Below are positions 9,825 to 17,652 of a DNA stretch of 64,000 bases, piece by piece. The stretch is from Chloroflexota bacterium (GTDB lineage Bacteria > Chloroflexota > Anaerolineae > Anaerolineales > Villigracilaceae): NCBI GenBank assembly GCA_016191845.1, contig JACPVF010000007.1:310001-374000 (forward strand). The letters are read 5' to 3'. The notes beneath the pieces were generated by a model, which saw only the letters and a list, made by a program, of their open reading frames with translations, made no database searches and had not been told where the DNA came from. Numbering within the stretch: the stretch's first letter is position 1; each line of letters begins with the position of its first letter. The translations under genes and the position numbers were made by a program.

Positions 9825-11207
9825 ATGAACAACACTTTCACCCAGCTCGAAAACTTTGGGCATTCTCTCAAGACTGCCTGCTATCGTCTTCAACCGAAGA
9901 CCAACGAAGAAATCCATGAAGTGTTCCAGCTTGCCAAGAAGCAGGGATTAACCGTCACTGCGCGCGGAGCGGGACGCAGCTACAACGATGCCTCGCTCAA
10001 CGGCGGCGGGATCGTGATGGATCTGACAGCGATGAACCGCATCCTCGAATGGGATCCGGCCACGGGCCTCGTCCGTGGGGAGCCTGGCGTTACGCTCAGC
10101 CAGTTGTGGCAGAAAGTCCTGCCCGACGGTTGGTGGCCGCCCGTCGTCTCGGGCACCATGACCACCACCCTGGGCGGCTGCCTGGCAGCCAACGTCCACG
10201 GCAAGAATAACTATCGTGTAGGACCCATCGGCGAGCACGTGGTCGAGTTCACGGCGCTGCTGCCCACGGGTGCGGAAATCACCTGCTCCCCGCAAAAGAA
10301 TGCCGACCTGTTCTACTCGATGATCGGCGGCTACGGCATGTTGGGCATCTTCACCGCGGTCACGCTGCAGATGAAAAAGGTTGAGTCCGGGCTGCTCGAA
10401 GTGCATGCCATGCCGTCGCGCACGCTCAAGGAACAACTGCAACAGATCGAGGATGGCGCACCTAATTACGATTACATCGTCGGCTGGCTCGATTGCATCA
10501 CCGTCGGCCACGGTCAGGTCCACGCGGCCAATTATCTGCACGAGGGCGAAGACCCTGAACCGAAGAAGACCCTGCAGCTTTCGTATCAGAACCTGCCCAG
10601 TCGTTTGTTCGGCGTGATGCCCAAAGCCTGGCTGCATTATTTCATGACGCCTTTCGTGAACAACGTCGGCTGGTGGGGTGTGAACCATGCCAAGTACATC
10701 ACGTCACTGCGCACACATACCTTCCGCCAGAGTCATGCGGCCTTCCACTTTCTGCTGGATTACGTGCCCGACTTCGAACGTTCCTACGGGCGCGGCGGAC
10801 TGATCGAATACCAGTCGTTCCTGCCCAAGGAGACGGCGCTTCAGGCCTGGACCGAGATGCTGAATCTCTCCGTCAAAATGGGACTGCCCTCCTACCTCGG
10901 CGTGACCAAACGTCACCGCCCCGACAAGTTCCTGCTAACCCACGCCAATGACGGCTTCTCGCTGGCGCAGGATTTCAAGGTCACGGACGGCAACCGCAAG
11001 CGCCTGTCCGCGATGCTGCAGGAGTATGACAAGATCGTGCTGGCCAACGGCGGACGTTTCTACTTCGTGAAGAACAGCGAGACGACAGCCGAAACCACGC
11101 TGAAGTTCTACGGCGAAGAGACCGTGGAGAAGTTCAAGAAATTGAAGAAGCGCTGTGACCCGAATGGGTTGTTGGAATCGGACCTGTATCGCAGAATTTT
11201 TGGATGA
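9825..11207 (+). CDS. DprE1-like FAD-dependent oxidoreductase
   Basis: The 460-residue flavoprotein is the same length as mycobacterial DprE1, which oxidises the 2'-OH of decaprenyl-phosphoryl-ribose. The FAD-binding PCMH domain shows RGAGRSYNDASLNGGG (about 47-62), EPGVTLSQLWQKVLP and SGTMTTTLGGCLAANVHGKN. The C-terminal part shows YFVKNSETTAETT and ends RCDPNGLLESDLYRRIFG, matching the DprE1 ending. Lys416 corresponds to the catalytic Lys418 of the mycobacterial enzyme. Ala381 stands where the inhibitor-reactive Cys387 lies. The ATG at 9825 is used because the upstream in-frame start lies inside the terminator hairpin. It is preceded by the DprE2-like gene, the reverse of the mycobacterial order. 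A generic sugar or alditol oxidase is the alternative. Confidence 0.75.
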   Translation: MNNTFTQLENFGHSLKTACYRLQPKTNEEIHEVFQLAKKQGLTVTARGAGRSYNDASLNGGGIVMDLTAMNRILEWDPATGLVRGEPGVTLSQLWQKVLPDGWWPPVVSGTMTTTLGGCLAANVHGKNNYRVGPIGEHVVEFTALLPTGAEITCSPQKNADLFYSMIGGYGMLGIFTAVTLQMKKVESGLLEVHAMPSRTLKEQLQQIEDGAPNYDYIVGWLDCITVGHGQVHAANYLHEGEDPEPKKTLQLSYQNLPSRLFGVMPKAWLHYFMTPFVNNVGWWGVNHAKYITSLRTHTFRQSHAAFHFLLDYVPDFERSYGRGGLIEYQSFLPKETALQAWTEMLNLSVKMGLPSYLGVTKRHRPDKFLLTHANDGFSLAQDFKVTDGNRKRLSAMLQEYDKIVLANGGRFYFVKNSETTAETTLKFYGEETVEKFKKLKKRCDPNGLLESDLYRRIFG

Positions 11208-11210
11208 TCC

Positions 11211-11240
11211 TGTTGGGGCGAACGGCCGTTCGCCCCAACA
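11211..11240. terminator. 30-bp zero-spacer palindrome, probable terminator
   Basis: TGTTGGGGCGAACGG (11211-11225) is followed at once by its reverse complement (11226-11240), then CCGTTTTTAT. It starts 4 bases after the DprE1-like stop and ends 20 bases before lipB, so it probably separates the two transcripts. Confidence 0.65.
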
Positions 11241-11259
11241 CCGTTTTTATAGGTAGTAT

Positions 11260-12024
11260 ATGAAATTAGATGTCATCGACCTTGGTTTGATCGAATATGA
11301 AACAGCCTGGAAACTACAGGATGACTACGCGGCGGACATTGCCCTGGGCAAGCGTCCGCCGACGTTGTTGTTGCTGGAGCATCCGCACGTGTACACGTTC
11401 GGGCGCAGGGGTCAGGCGGAGAATCTGCTGTGGGGTGAGGAGCAGTTGAAGCAGCGCGGCGTGACGATCCACTGGGTGGATCGCGGCGGCGATGTGACCT
11501 ATCATGGGCCAGGACAGTTGGTGGGGTATCCGCTGCTGCCGCTGGGACAGATCAGACCTGACAGGTTTCCCGCGGAGTCTTCCAACCCTGGAGACGATTC
11601 TGAAAGACCTGTCAGGTCTGTGGAATATGTCGGCTATGTGCGCAAACTGGAAGAAATGCTCATCACGGCGCTGGCCCGTTTGGGAGTGGGAGCAGGTCAA
11701 CACGCGGGCAAGACAGGGGTGTGGATCCAGGCGGATGCGTATTCTCGCTGTCCCCGCTGTCGGCCCGAGGATCGCGAGAAACCTGCCAAGCTGGCCGCCA
11801 TCGGCGTCAAAGTGGACGCACGCGGCGTGACTCGTCATGGCTTCGCGCTGAACGTGAATCCAGACATGACCTACTGGGACGGCATCATCGCCTGCGGGCT
11901 GGCAGGCGAACCCGTCGTCTCGCTCGAAGACCTGCTCTTCCCACCGCCGACGATGGAACGCGTCAAGCAGGAAGTGGTCCGCGCGTTTGGAGAAGTGTTT
12001 GAATATGAAACAGGTCACGCCTGA
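11260..12024 (+). CDS. lipB: octanoyl-ACP:protein transferase (LipB)
   Basis: LipB moves octanoyl from acyl carrier protein to lipoyl domains, the first step of lipoate synthesis. The 254-residue protein has RRGQAENLL, the signature RGGDVTYHGPGQLVGYPLL, Lys184 in AAIGVKV and the catalytic Cys212 in GIIACGLAGE. It differs from the family in two ways. Residues about 98-121 are extra and are encoded by a palindromic repeat (11553-11620). Residues about 160-172 (DAYSRCPRCRPED) form a second short insertion with a CxxC pair. Both sit in loops, and all key residues remain, so function is probably kept. The stop codon forms the loop of the following terminator. No lipA lies nearby. Confidence 0.88.
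   Translation: MKLDVIDLGLIEYETAWKLQDDYAADIALGKRPPTLLLLEHPHVYTFGRRGQAENLLWGEEQLKQRGVTIHWVDRGGDVTYHGPGQLVGYPLLPLGQIRPDRFPAESSNPGDDSERPVRSVEYVGYVRKLEEMLITALARLGVGAGQHAGKTGVWIQADAYSRCPRCRPEDREKPAKLAAIGVKVDARGVTRHGFALNVNPDMTYWDGIIACGLAGEPVVSLEDLLFPPPTMERVKQEVVRAFGEVFEYETGHA
11553..11620. repeat. in-frame palindromic repeat inside lipB
   Basis: The 68-base element begins CAGACCTGACAGGT (11553-11566) and ends with its exact reverse complement (11607-11620). The inner parts are also partly complementary. It is translated in frame as part of a loop absent from typical LipB proteins, between GYPLLPLGQ and YVRKLEE. Confidence 0.75.
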
Positions 12025-12036
12025 GGCGTGACCTGT
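12010..12036. terminator. terminator whose loop is the lipB stop codon
   Basis: ACAGGTCACGCC (12010-12021) pairs with GGCGTGACCTGT (12025-12036). The three-base loop is the lipB TGA, and TTTTGATTTTG follows. It also lies just past the stop of the convergent gene ending at 12050, so it may serve both. Confidence 0.8.
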
Positions 12037-12049
12037 TTTGATTTTGCTT

Positions 12050-12997
12050 CTACTGAGCGCGGACCAGATCCTCACGGACCCAGGCCACAGTCTCGCGGAT
12101 GGCCTGCTTCAACGGAGTGCCACTCCAGCCGAAGGCCTGTTCTGCTTTGCGGGTGTCAATGACGAAGGGCTGAGTCCACTCGTACATCATCTCAACCGTT
12201 TCGCGCATCATCGGGTTGAACATGCCCAGGAAACGCATCATGTTCGCGCCCGCCGCCAGATATTTGACCTTATGTCCCAGTTCGCTTTCCAGCATGGACA
12301 CGAACTCTGCCTGCGTGACCGCGGCTGGGCTGGGCGTGAACCAGACCTGACCAAGCGCCTCGTCGCGCGTCCCGAGAGTGGCCAACAGCTTGCCGAAATC
12401 GGGCGCATACGAGAACGAGTGCGGCTGGTCCATTTTGCCGAGCAGATTGATGGTCTTGTTAAGAACGGCGGGGCGGATCGCCAGGTCGGTGACAATGTGA
12501 TCGTCAGGGCCGAAGAAGTTGGAGGCACGCCCAATGGTCGCGCGGACCTTTCCACTGCGATGTGCTTCCATCACAGCCTCGGCCATGTCAGCGCGCACAC
12601 GGCCCTTCTTGGTATGTGGCTGATAAGGCATGTCTTCGCGGATGGGTTGACCCTGTGTGTCGCCGTACATATAGAGATTATCGGCCACAATGAACTTTGC
12701 CTCATTAGCCGCAGCCGCTTCGAGGATGGCCGCCTGAAAGCGGGGGAACTTTTCAGTCCACTCGTTATAGGCAGGCTGGGCACATTGATAGACCGCAGTT
12801 GCGCCCCGCGTCAGTTCCTTGTTTCTGGCGGTGTCGTACGCATCGCCAGCGGCGATCTCTGCGTCTGCAGGCAGGTTGTCCGTTTTGCCCGAGCGATTGA
12901 TCAGACGCACCTGTTTGCCCTGCTTGAGCAATTCACGCGCTGTCCACTTGCCTAATGGACCTGTTCCAAAAATAACGTGCAATTCGTTTTGAGTCAT
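12050..12997 (-). CDS. NAD(P)-dependent epimerase/dehydratase-like protein
   Basis: A 315-residue extended SDR/NmrA-like protein. The N-terminal Rossmann motif is VIFGTGPLGKWTARELL, followed by the acidic-patch strand VRLINRSG, and a central NLYMYGDTQGQPIREDMPYQ segment holds the YG-containing active-site region. A GRASNFFGPD stretch is typical of the family. The substrate is not evident. AGGAG precedes the ATG by 8 bases. It is the last gene of a same-strand series (TetR, double flavodoxin, DUF3291-like, this gene) with gaps of only 20-94 bases, suggesting one TetR-controlled redox operon. Confidence 0.72.
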   Translation of the reverse strand: MTQNELHVIFGTGPLGKWTARELLKQGKQVRLINRSGKTDNLPADAEIAAGDAYDTARNKELTRGATAVYQCAQPAYNEWTEKFPRFQAAILEAAAANEAKFIVADNLYMYGDTQGQPIREDMPYQPHTKKGRVRADMAEAVMEAHRSGKVRATIGRASNFFGPDDHIVTDLAIRPAVLNKTINLLGKMDQPHSFSYAPDFGKLLATLGTRDEALGQVWFTPSPAAVTQAEFVSMLESELGHKVKYLAAGANMMRFLGMFNPMMRETVEMMYEWTQPFVIDTRKAEQAFGWSGTPLKQAIRETVAWVREDLVRAQ

Positions 12998-13017
12998 AAG
13001 AATCTCTCCTTGTGTGG

Positions 13018-13452
13018 TTAAGCGGGCGGCATGGGCGGCACGAAGCCTGCGATCATCGTCTCAGGCGCAGTGCGGCCCGCAGCCTGCATGGACGAGGGAT
13101 GCTTCACTTTGGAAAGCCGTCCCTCAACCAACATACGGCGATGCGCCTCCTCCCAGGTTGGCAGTTCGACAGTGCCTTGCGTCCAGCGCACGACAGAGGC
13201 TTCACTGCATATCTCCGAGAGCAGTCGCATGGCCACCTGGTGCGCGCCCGACCCACGATACTTCTTCATCAAAGTTTCATCCTGCCAGACCGTCTTGGTC
13301 CAGACCACATTGTTCTTCTCGAAACGCGTCTGCGCGCCGAGGGCACCTTCCGCCTTTTGAGCCTGGGCCGAGGTACGTATGGCATGCAGCAGGAACAGCG
13401 GCAAATACCAGATGGAGCGAACGCGCAGACGGGTGATGGATACGTTGTACAT
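13018..13452 (-). CDS. DUF3291/monooxygenase-like small protein
   Basis: The 144-residue protein resembles DUF3291 or spheroidene-monooxygenase-like ferredoxin-fold proteins. It shows LRVRSIWYLPLFLLHAIRTSAQAQ near the N-terminus (given as two overlapping pieces, LRVRSIWYLPLF and HAIRTSAQAQ), then VVWTKTVWQDETLMKKYRGS and GAHQVAMRLLSEICSEASV. The pattern of a Trp-rich strand followed by a SGAH helix is the family hallmark. No cofactor motif is visible, and function is unknown. AGGAG lies 7 bases before the ATG. It sits between the flavodoxin fusion and the epimerase-like gene with gaps of 27 and 20 bases, so it is certainly in their operon. Confidence 0.6.
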   Translation of the reverse strand: MYNVSITRLRVRSIWYLPLFLLHAIRTSAQAQKAEGALGAQTRFEKNNVVWTKTVWQDETLMKKYRGSGAHQVAMRLLSEICSEASVVRWTQGTVELPTWEEAHRRMLVEGRLSKVKHPSSMQAAGRTAPETMIAGFVPPMPPA

Positions 13453-13479
13453 TTCTAAACTCCTTTGGCGTTTTGAAAG

Positions 13480-14760
13480 TTAAATTTTTTGATACGGGCG
13501 GTCTCGCAGGTGTTTCTCCACACCATAACCTTTAGCCTGCTGCCTCCAACCGAGGCCGCCAAAAAACCGGTAAAGCCAGTTGGGGATGATGGGGCGAGCC
13601 ATCAGGTCGCGCGCGGACCCCGGGATGGGCCGTCCATCCGCAAGCGCCTCGGCGGCGAGGTCAAGCGCCTGCTTGAGCGGAATCGCGCGCCCGTCCACCT
13701 CGCGAAGCGGCACGCCGTGGATGAGGCCCTCCCCGCCCCCCAGGGCCAGCGACCCAAGCCAGGTCATGCCTGTCTGTTTGGCAAATTGCGCGCAGATGGA
13801 CAGGGCCGTGTCATTGTGACTCGCTTCGGGGAATCCGCAATTGGCGATGGCAGCAAAACTTTGTGTGACCTTCACGCCGGCGCGGTGTGCAGCGACCTTC
13901 TCCAGTGCGGCGATGACGGGCGCAGGCAGGCTGTCCACGTAGAGCGGGAAGGCCAGCACGACCAGATCGGCGGCATCGAGTTGTTCCAAGGTAAGACGCG
14001 TCCGCTCGGTGGAGTTGAAGGTGGTGTAGATTTGCACCGTCTCAGTTTCGACCCCGCGCGCGGACAGTTGCTCCATCAGGTAGCCACCCAGTGAAGCAGA
14101 CGTGCTCTTCTTCGTACGTGGACTCCCCACCAGCAGCGCGGCACGTTTGACGGGAGCGGCCGCAGCAAAGGAGAGGTCGATCGTAGGCAGGGCAGGCGCA
14201 GGCGTGGACTCTTTGTGACGAACGGAGTCCAGCCAGCCACGGAGTTGCGCGTCCACGTCTGAGGTCGAATCCACGATCCCGCATACCGCTATGGATGCGT
14301 ACATGTTGATCGCGTTGCGCTCCGCAAGATGACGGAAAATCGCTTCCGCTTGCGCATCGGGCGTATCCATCCACCCGATGGAAAGGGTATCGGGATAGCG
14401 TGGATAGCGGCGTTGATGATGGATCTCACCGTTGATGGTGGTAAAGAAAGGCGAGATATTCTGGATCTGATGATCGACCGCGCGTTTGAGCGCCGATGAG
14501 ACACCGCCGAAAGTGACGGGCGTGAGGTAGATGACCAGGTCACTGTGCATGATCTTCTCGGCGATGACGCGGTTGTCGTCATCAGTATTGCACAAGCCTG
14601 GGCTGCGCACCCAACAGAAGAAATCACCGGCGCAATTACCGATTCTTTGCTCACGCAGGACGAGGGTTTCGGCATCGGGGAGTTGGGCATGCAAGGCCGT
14701 ATTGAGTTTTTCGGCCATGGGGTCGCCTGCATGGGAACCGTCGAGGATCAGAGTTTTCAT
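13480..14760 (-). CDS. tandem flavodoxin-fold NAD(P)H/FMN reductase fusion
   Basis: This 426-residue protein carries two flavodoxin-like FMN reductase domains. The first (about 1-185) begins KTLILDGSHAGDPM and has the Cys-rich NCAGDFFCWVRSPGLCNTDD typical of NAD(P)H-dependent FMN reductases, then VIYLTPVTFGGVSSALKRAV. The second (about 205-400) begins RAALLVGSPRTKKSTSASLG and has the VVLAFPLYVDSLPAPV loop. It ends in a Trp/Tyr-rich tail. Such duplicated reductases may reduce quinones or nitro compounds; the substrate is unknown. ATG 14760 is chosen because GGAG lies 6 bases upstream. Two further ATG or Met codons upstream lack spacing. It follows the TetR gene by 94 bases. Confidence 0.72.
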   Translation of the reverse strand: MKTLILDGSHAGDPMAEKLNTALHAQLPDAETLVLREQRIGNCAGDFFCWVRSPGLCNTDDDNRVIAEKIMHSDLVIYLTPVTFGGVSSALKRAVDHQIQNISPFFTTINGEIHHQRRYPRYPDTLSIGWMDTPDAQAEAIFRHLAERNAINMYASIAVCGIVDSTSDVDAQLRGWLDSVRHKESTPAPALPTIDLSFAAAAPVKRAALLVGSPRTKKSTSASLGGYLMEQLSARGVETETVQIYTTFNSTERTRLTLEQLDAADLVVLAFPLYVDSLPAPVIAALEKVAAHRAGVKVTQSFAAIANCGFPEASHNDTALSICAQFAKQTGMTWLGSLALGGGEGLIHGVPLREVDGRAIPLKQALDLAAEALADGRPIPGSARDLMARPIIPNWLYRFFGGLGWRQQAKGYGVEKHLRDRPYQKI

Positions 14761-14854
14761 TTTCATCTCCGTGTTCTGGCAACATTTGAGCACCGCCGCG
14801 ATGGTCGCATCGCACGGGAAACAATGATTTGAAAGATGACTACAAAGTGTTTGC

Positions 14855-15535
14855 TTACAGGTATTGGAGCAGCATGGTCTCGATCTCGCGGCGGAAGATC
14901 TCGCCCATGTCGGCGATGACGGGCGGAATATGATTCCCGATCTCGAGCATCACCAGGCCGTGCACACGGCTCCAGACCACGATGGTCAGGTGGAGCACTT
15001 CGAGGTCAGCAGGCTCGATCTTCTGCCAGGCTTCGAGCATGGACTTCAACGCAGGCGTCATGGAGGCCAGCCGCTCAGTGTGAAGTTGTCTGCTGTTGTA
15101 CAGCGCCTGGATGGTGGTCGCCAGCGGCACGATGGCATTGGCAGCCGCAGGGAAGGTGATGTCGTCAGGGGCCGCGTAGTTCGGGATGGGCGTGCCGAAG
15201 ATAAGCTGATAACGCTGAGGGTAGGTCACGGCCCACTCGCGGTAGGCCAGGCCCAGGGCTTTGAAGCGGGTCTTGAGGTCCGTTTCGGGCAGGGCGGCGA
15301 TGGCTGACAATTGAGATTCGCCCAGCGAGGTGTAAGCGTCCACGATCAGGGCCGTGACCAGCGCATCGCGGTCGGCGAAGTAGTTGTAGATGGCGGGTGC
15401 AGTGATGCCCAACTCGCGCGCGATGGACCGCAGCGACAGCGCTGCTGCGCCCGTTTCGGCGATCTGCCTCCAGGCGGTTTCCTTGATGGCGTCCCGGAGT
15501 TGGGGAATCTGTTGTCGACGGGTAGGTCGAACCAT
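14855..15535 (-). CDS. TetR-family transcriptional regulator
   Basis: A 226-residue repressor-type protein. Residues about 12-58 hold the helix-turn-helix (AIKETAWRQIAETGAAALSL, then SIARELGITAPAIYNYFADR). The C-terminal ligand domain resembles the TetR_C_33/WHG type (YREWAVTYPQRYQLIFGTPI). ATG 15535 follows GGAG with 5 bases spacing. A GTG two codons upstream is the alternative. It is the first gene of a minus-strand operon with the flavodoxin fusion, DUF3291-like and epimerase-like genes. A near-palindrome directly in front of it (15551-15580) is the likely operator, so it probably represses itself and the operon until an unknown redox or xenobiotic ligand binds. Confidence 0.88.
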   Translation of the reverse strand: MVRPTRRQQIPQLRDAIKETAWRQIAETGAAALSLRSIARELGITAPAIYNYFADRDALVTALIVDAYTSLGESQLSAIAALPETDLKTRFKALGLAYREWAVTYPQRYQLIFGTPIPNYAAPDDITFPAAANAIVPLATTIQALYNSRQLHTERLASMTPALKSMLEAWQKIEPADLEVLHLTIVVWSRVHGLVMLEIGNHIPPVIADMGEIFRREIETMLLQYL

Positions 15536-15550
15536 TTTCACTCCTTAGTT

Positions 15551-15580
15551 AATTTACACTGTAAATATACAGCGTAAATT
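15551..15580. promoter_or_regulatory. TetR-type operator palindrome
   Basis: This 30-base imperfect palindrome has arms AATTTACACTGTA and TACAGCGTAAATT around AATA. Only two positions per half break symmetry, and the TTTACA/TGTAAA core is usual for TetR operators. It ends 15 bases before the TetR start codon, where it would block the promoter. Confidence 0.6.
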
Positions 15581-15711
15581 ATGTCTTGTCAAGGGAAAAG
15601 GATCTCGGAAGGCTACGGGAAGACTTCCGAGGTCTGGTTCACCCCATCCGTTTTGGTGATTGAAGCCATCCCTCCCACCGTGATATAGTCGGCGAAATCA
15701 AGGAGCGACCC

Positions 15712-17439
15712 ATGAATCAAAAACTCCACCGTCGTGATTTCTTGAAAGTAGCGGGGACTTTGGCCGCGGCCAGCCTGGTGGCCTCGTGCGCGCCGAACAA
15801 TTCCTCCCCGACCTCCACCCTTCTGCCTGATACCACCACTCCGCTCCCACCCACCTTCCCGCCGCTCCAGCCGCCGACGGCGTCCGCGCCGCTGGCGGTT
15901 ATCGCCCTCAACCGCATGGGATTCGGCCCACGGCCTGGGGATGTCGACGCCTTCAATGCGCTCGGTTCCAGCGACGACGAGCGATTGCGTGCTTATGTAG
16001 CCCAGCAGTTGAATCCCGACTCCATCGATGACAGCGAGTTCGAGTCGCGATATGCGGCGGCGGGATTCGAGACCCTGCAAAAATCCGCTGATGAACTGTA
16101 TGCCGACCACATTGTCAACAATCCTTACGACATGAACGACGACACCTATTGGGACTGGTACAGCAAACCCGCGTATGAGTTGGTCGAGGCCACCTTCTTG
16201 CGCGCAGTATACAGCCGCAAACAATTGGTCGAGGTGCTGACCGATTTCTGGCACAATCACTTCAACGTCTATTTCTGGCAGGACGATGCCGTGCCCATGC
16301 TGGTCTCGTACCACCGCGACGTACTGCGCGCTCACATGCTCGGCAACTTCCGTCAGATGCTCGAAGCGGTCGCACAGCATCCGTCCATGCTGTATTACCT
16401 GAATCAAAATAACAGCTCCGACGCGGGGCCGAACGAAAACTACGCGCGCGAGTTATTCGAACTGCACACGCTCGGCGCGGAGAATTATCTCGGCGTGCTC
16501 GACCCGAACACGATCCAGAAGGATGCCAACGGCGTGGCGGTCGGCTACGTCGACAACGACATCTACGAAGCCGCGCGCTGTCTCACGGGCTGGCGTGTCG
16601 ACGATGACCTCGGTGACTGGGAGGACGGCGTCGAGAAGTCGGGCCGCTTCCTGTACTACAAACCCTGGCATGACCGCTTAAACAAACTGGTGCTCGGCAA
16701 ATACATCCCTGCCGACCAGCCCGATCTGCAGGATGGCCGCGACGTGCTCGACCTGTTGGCCCGTCACCCTGGGACCGCTCATCACATCGCCCGAAAGCTG
16801 GCCCGCCGCTTGATCAGCGACGTCCCGTCTGAAGCCGTGATCCAGGCCGCCGCAGACGTGTTTCTCGCCAACCTCGACGCACCCGACCAGCTCAAGCGCG
16901 TGGTCGAGACCATCCTGCTCTCCGAGGACTTCCGCCTGACGTGGGGCCAGAAGATCAAGCGTCCGCTCGAAGCGACCATCGCCATGCTGCGTGCCACGCA
17001 AGCCGAGTTCACTCGCCTGCCAAGCGGCGTTTCGTGGATGTCCTCATTGATGGGACAGGCCTTCTTCGAGCGGCGTCCGCCCGATGGCTATCCCGACACA
17101 ATGGAGGCCTGGGCCAACAGCATGTCGGTACTGTATCGCTGGAACTTCGCCGTCGGCCTGACCGACAACTGGATGGATGATCAGGAGCAGCAGCGCACTC
17201 TCCGCACCGACCTCCGCGCGCAGACCCCGCCCGAGGTCCATACCCCCGCTGCCCTGGCCGATTTCTGGATCCCCCGTCTGCTGGGCCGCCCCATGTCGGA
17301 CGAGAATCGTCAGGCCGTGATCGACTTCGTCCGTCAGGGCTATGGCGAGAACGACGAAATGTCCGATGAAGATCTCGACTACTGGGGCCGCAGCATGGTC
17401 GCGCTGATCCTGATGAGCCCAGATTTTTCGATGCGCTGA
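15712..17439 (+). CDS. Tat-exported DUF1800 protein, probable lipoprotein
   Basis: The 575-residue protein begins MNQKLHRRDFLKVAGTLAAA. The twin-arginine motif RRDFLK is followed by a lipobox-like LVASC, so export folded by Tat with lipid attachment is likely. A Pro/Thr-rich linker (about 30-60) leads to the DUF1800 domain, with LNRMGFGPRPGDVDAF at its start, FWHNHFNVYF, HPSMLYYLNQNNSSDAGPNE, ENYARELFELHTLG and AARCLTGWRV. The biochemical role of DUF1800 is not established. It is followed by a DUF1501 gene, the usual partner, 213 bases downstream. A TATAGT -10-like element lies about 27 bases before the AAGGAG ribosome site. Confidence 0.85.
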   Translation: MNQKLHRRDFLKVAGTLAAASLVASCAPNNSSPTSTLLPDTTTPLPPTFPPLQPPTASAPLAVIALNRMGFGPRPGDVDAFNALGSSDDERLRAYVAQQLNPDSIDDSEFESRYAAAGFETLQKSADELYADHIVNNPYDMNDDTYWDWYSKPAYELVEATFLRAVYSRKQLVEVLTDFWHNHFNVYFWQDDAVPMLVSYHRDVLRAHMLGNFRQMLEAVAQHPSMLYYLNQNNSSDAGPNENYARELFELHTLGAENYLGVLDPNTIQKDANGVAVGYVDNDIYEAARCLTGWRVDDDLGDWEDGVEKSGRFLYYKPWHDRLNKLVLGKYIPADQPDLQDGRDVLDLLARHPGTAHHIARKLARRLISDVPSEAVIQAAADVFLANLDAPDQLKRVVETILLSEDFRLTWGQKIKRPLEATIAMLRATQAEFTRLPSGVSWMSSLMGQAFFERRPPDGYPDTMEAWANSMSVLYRWNFAVGLTDNWMDDQEQQRTLRTDLRAQTPPEVHTPAALADFWIPRLLGRPMSDENRQAVIDFVRQGYGENDEMSDEDLDYWGRSMVALILMSPDFSMR

Positions 17440-17450
17440 TTTATTCCGCC

Positions 17451-17531
17451 CTGAGCGAAGTGAGGCGTGGTGGTCAAGTAGGTCGGTGTTCTTCCAGCCA
17501 TATCGAGACCCAGCTGAACGCAGTCGAAGGG
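17451..17531. repeat. pair of degenerate CTGAGCGAAGTCGAAGGG words
   Basis: The DUF1800-DUF1501 gap contains CTGAGCGAAGTGAGG (17451-17465) and CTGAACGCAGTCGAAGGG (17514-17531), direct variants of one 18-base word common in dispersed bacterial intergenic repeats. A third variant, CTGAGCGGAGCCGAAGAG, lies at 33436-33453. Nothing else is evident in 17440-17652. Confidence 0.5.
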
Positions 17532-17652
17532 CAGATGACAAAAGCAACTATTATTTTCCATCTCCCCGGGCCTCAAAGAACTTTCGGCCCTCCGCTCACG
17601 TGTGCCTGCGGCCCAGTGCAGGCAGGACGAAGTATTGAAGAAGGAACCTCCC

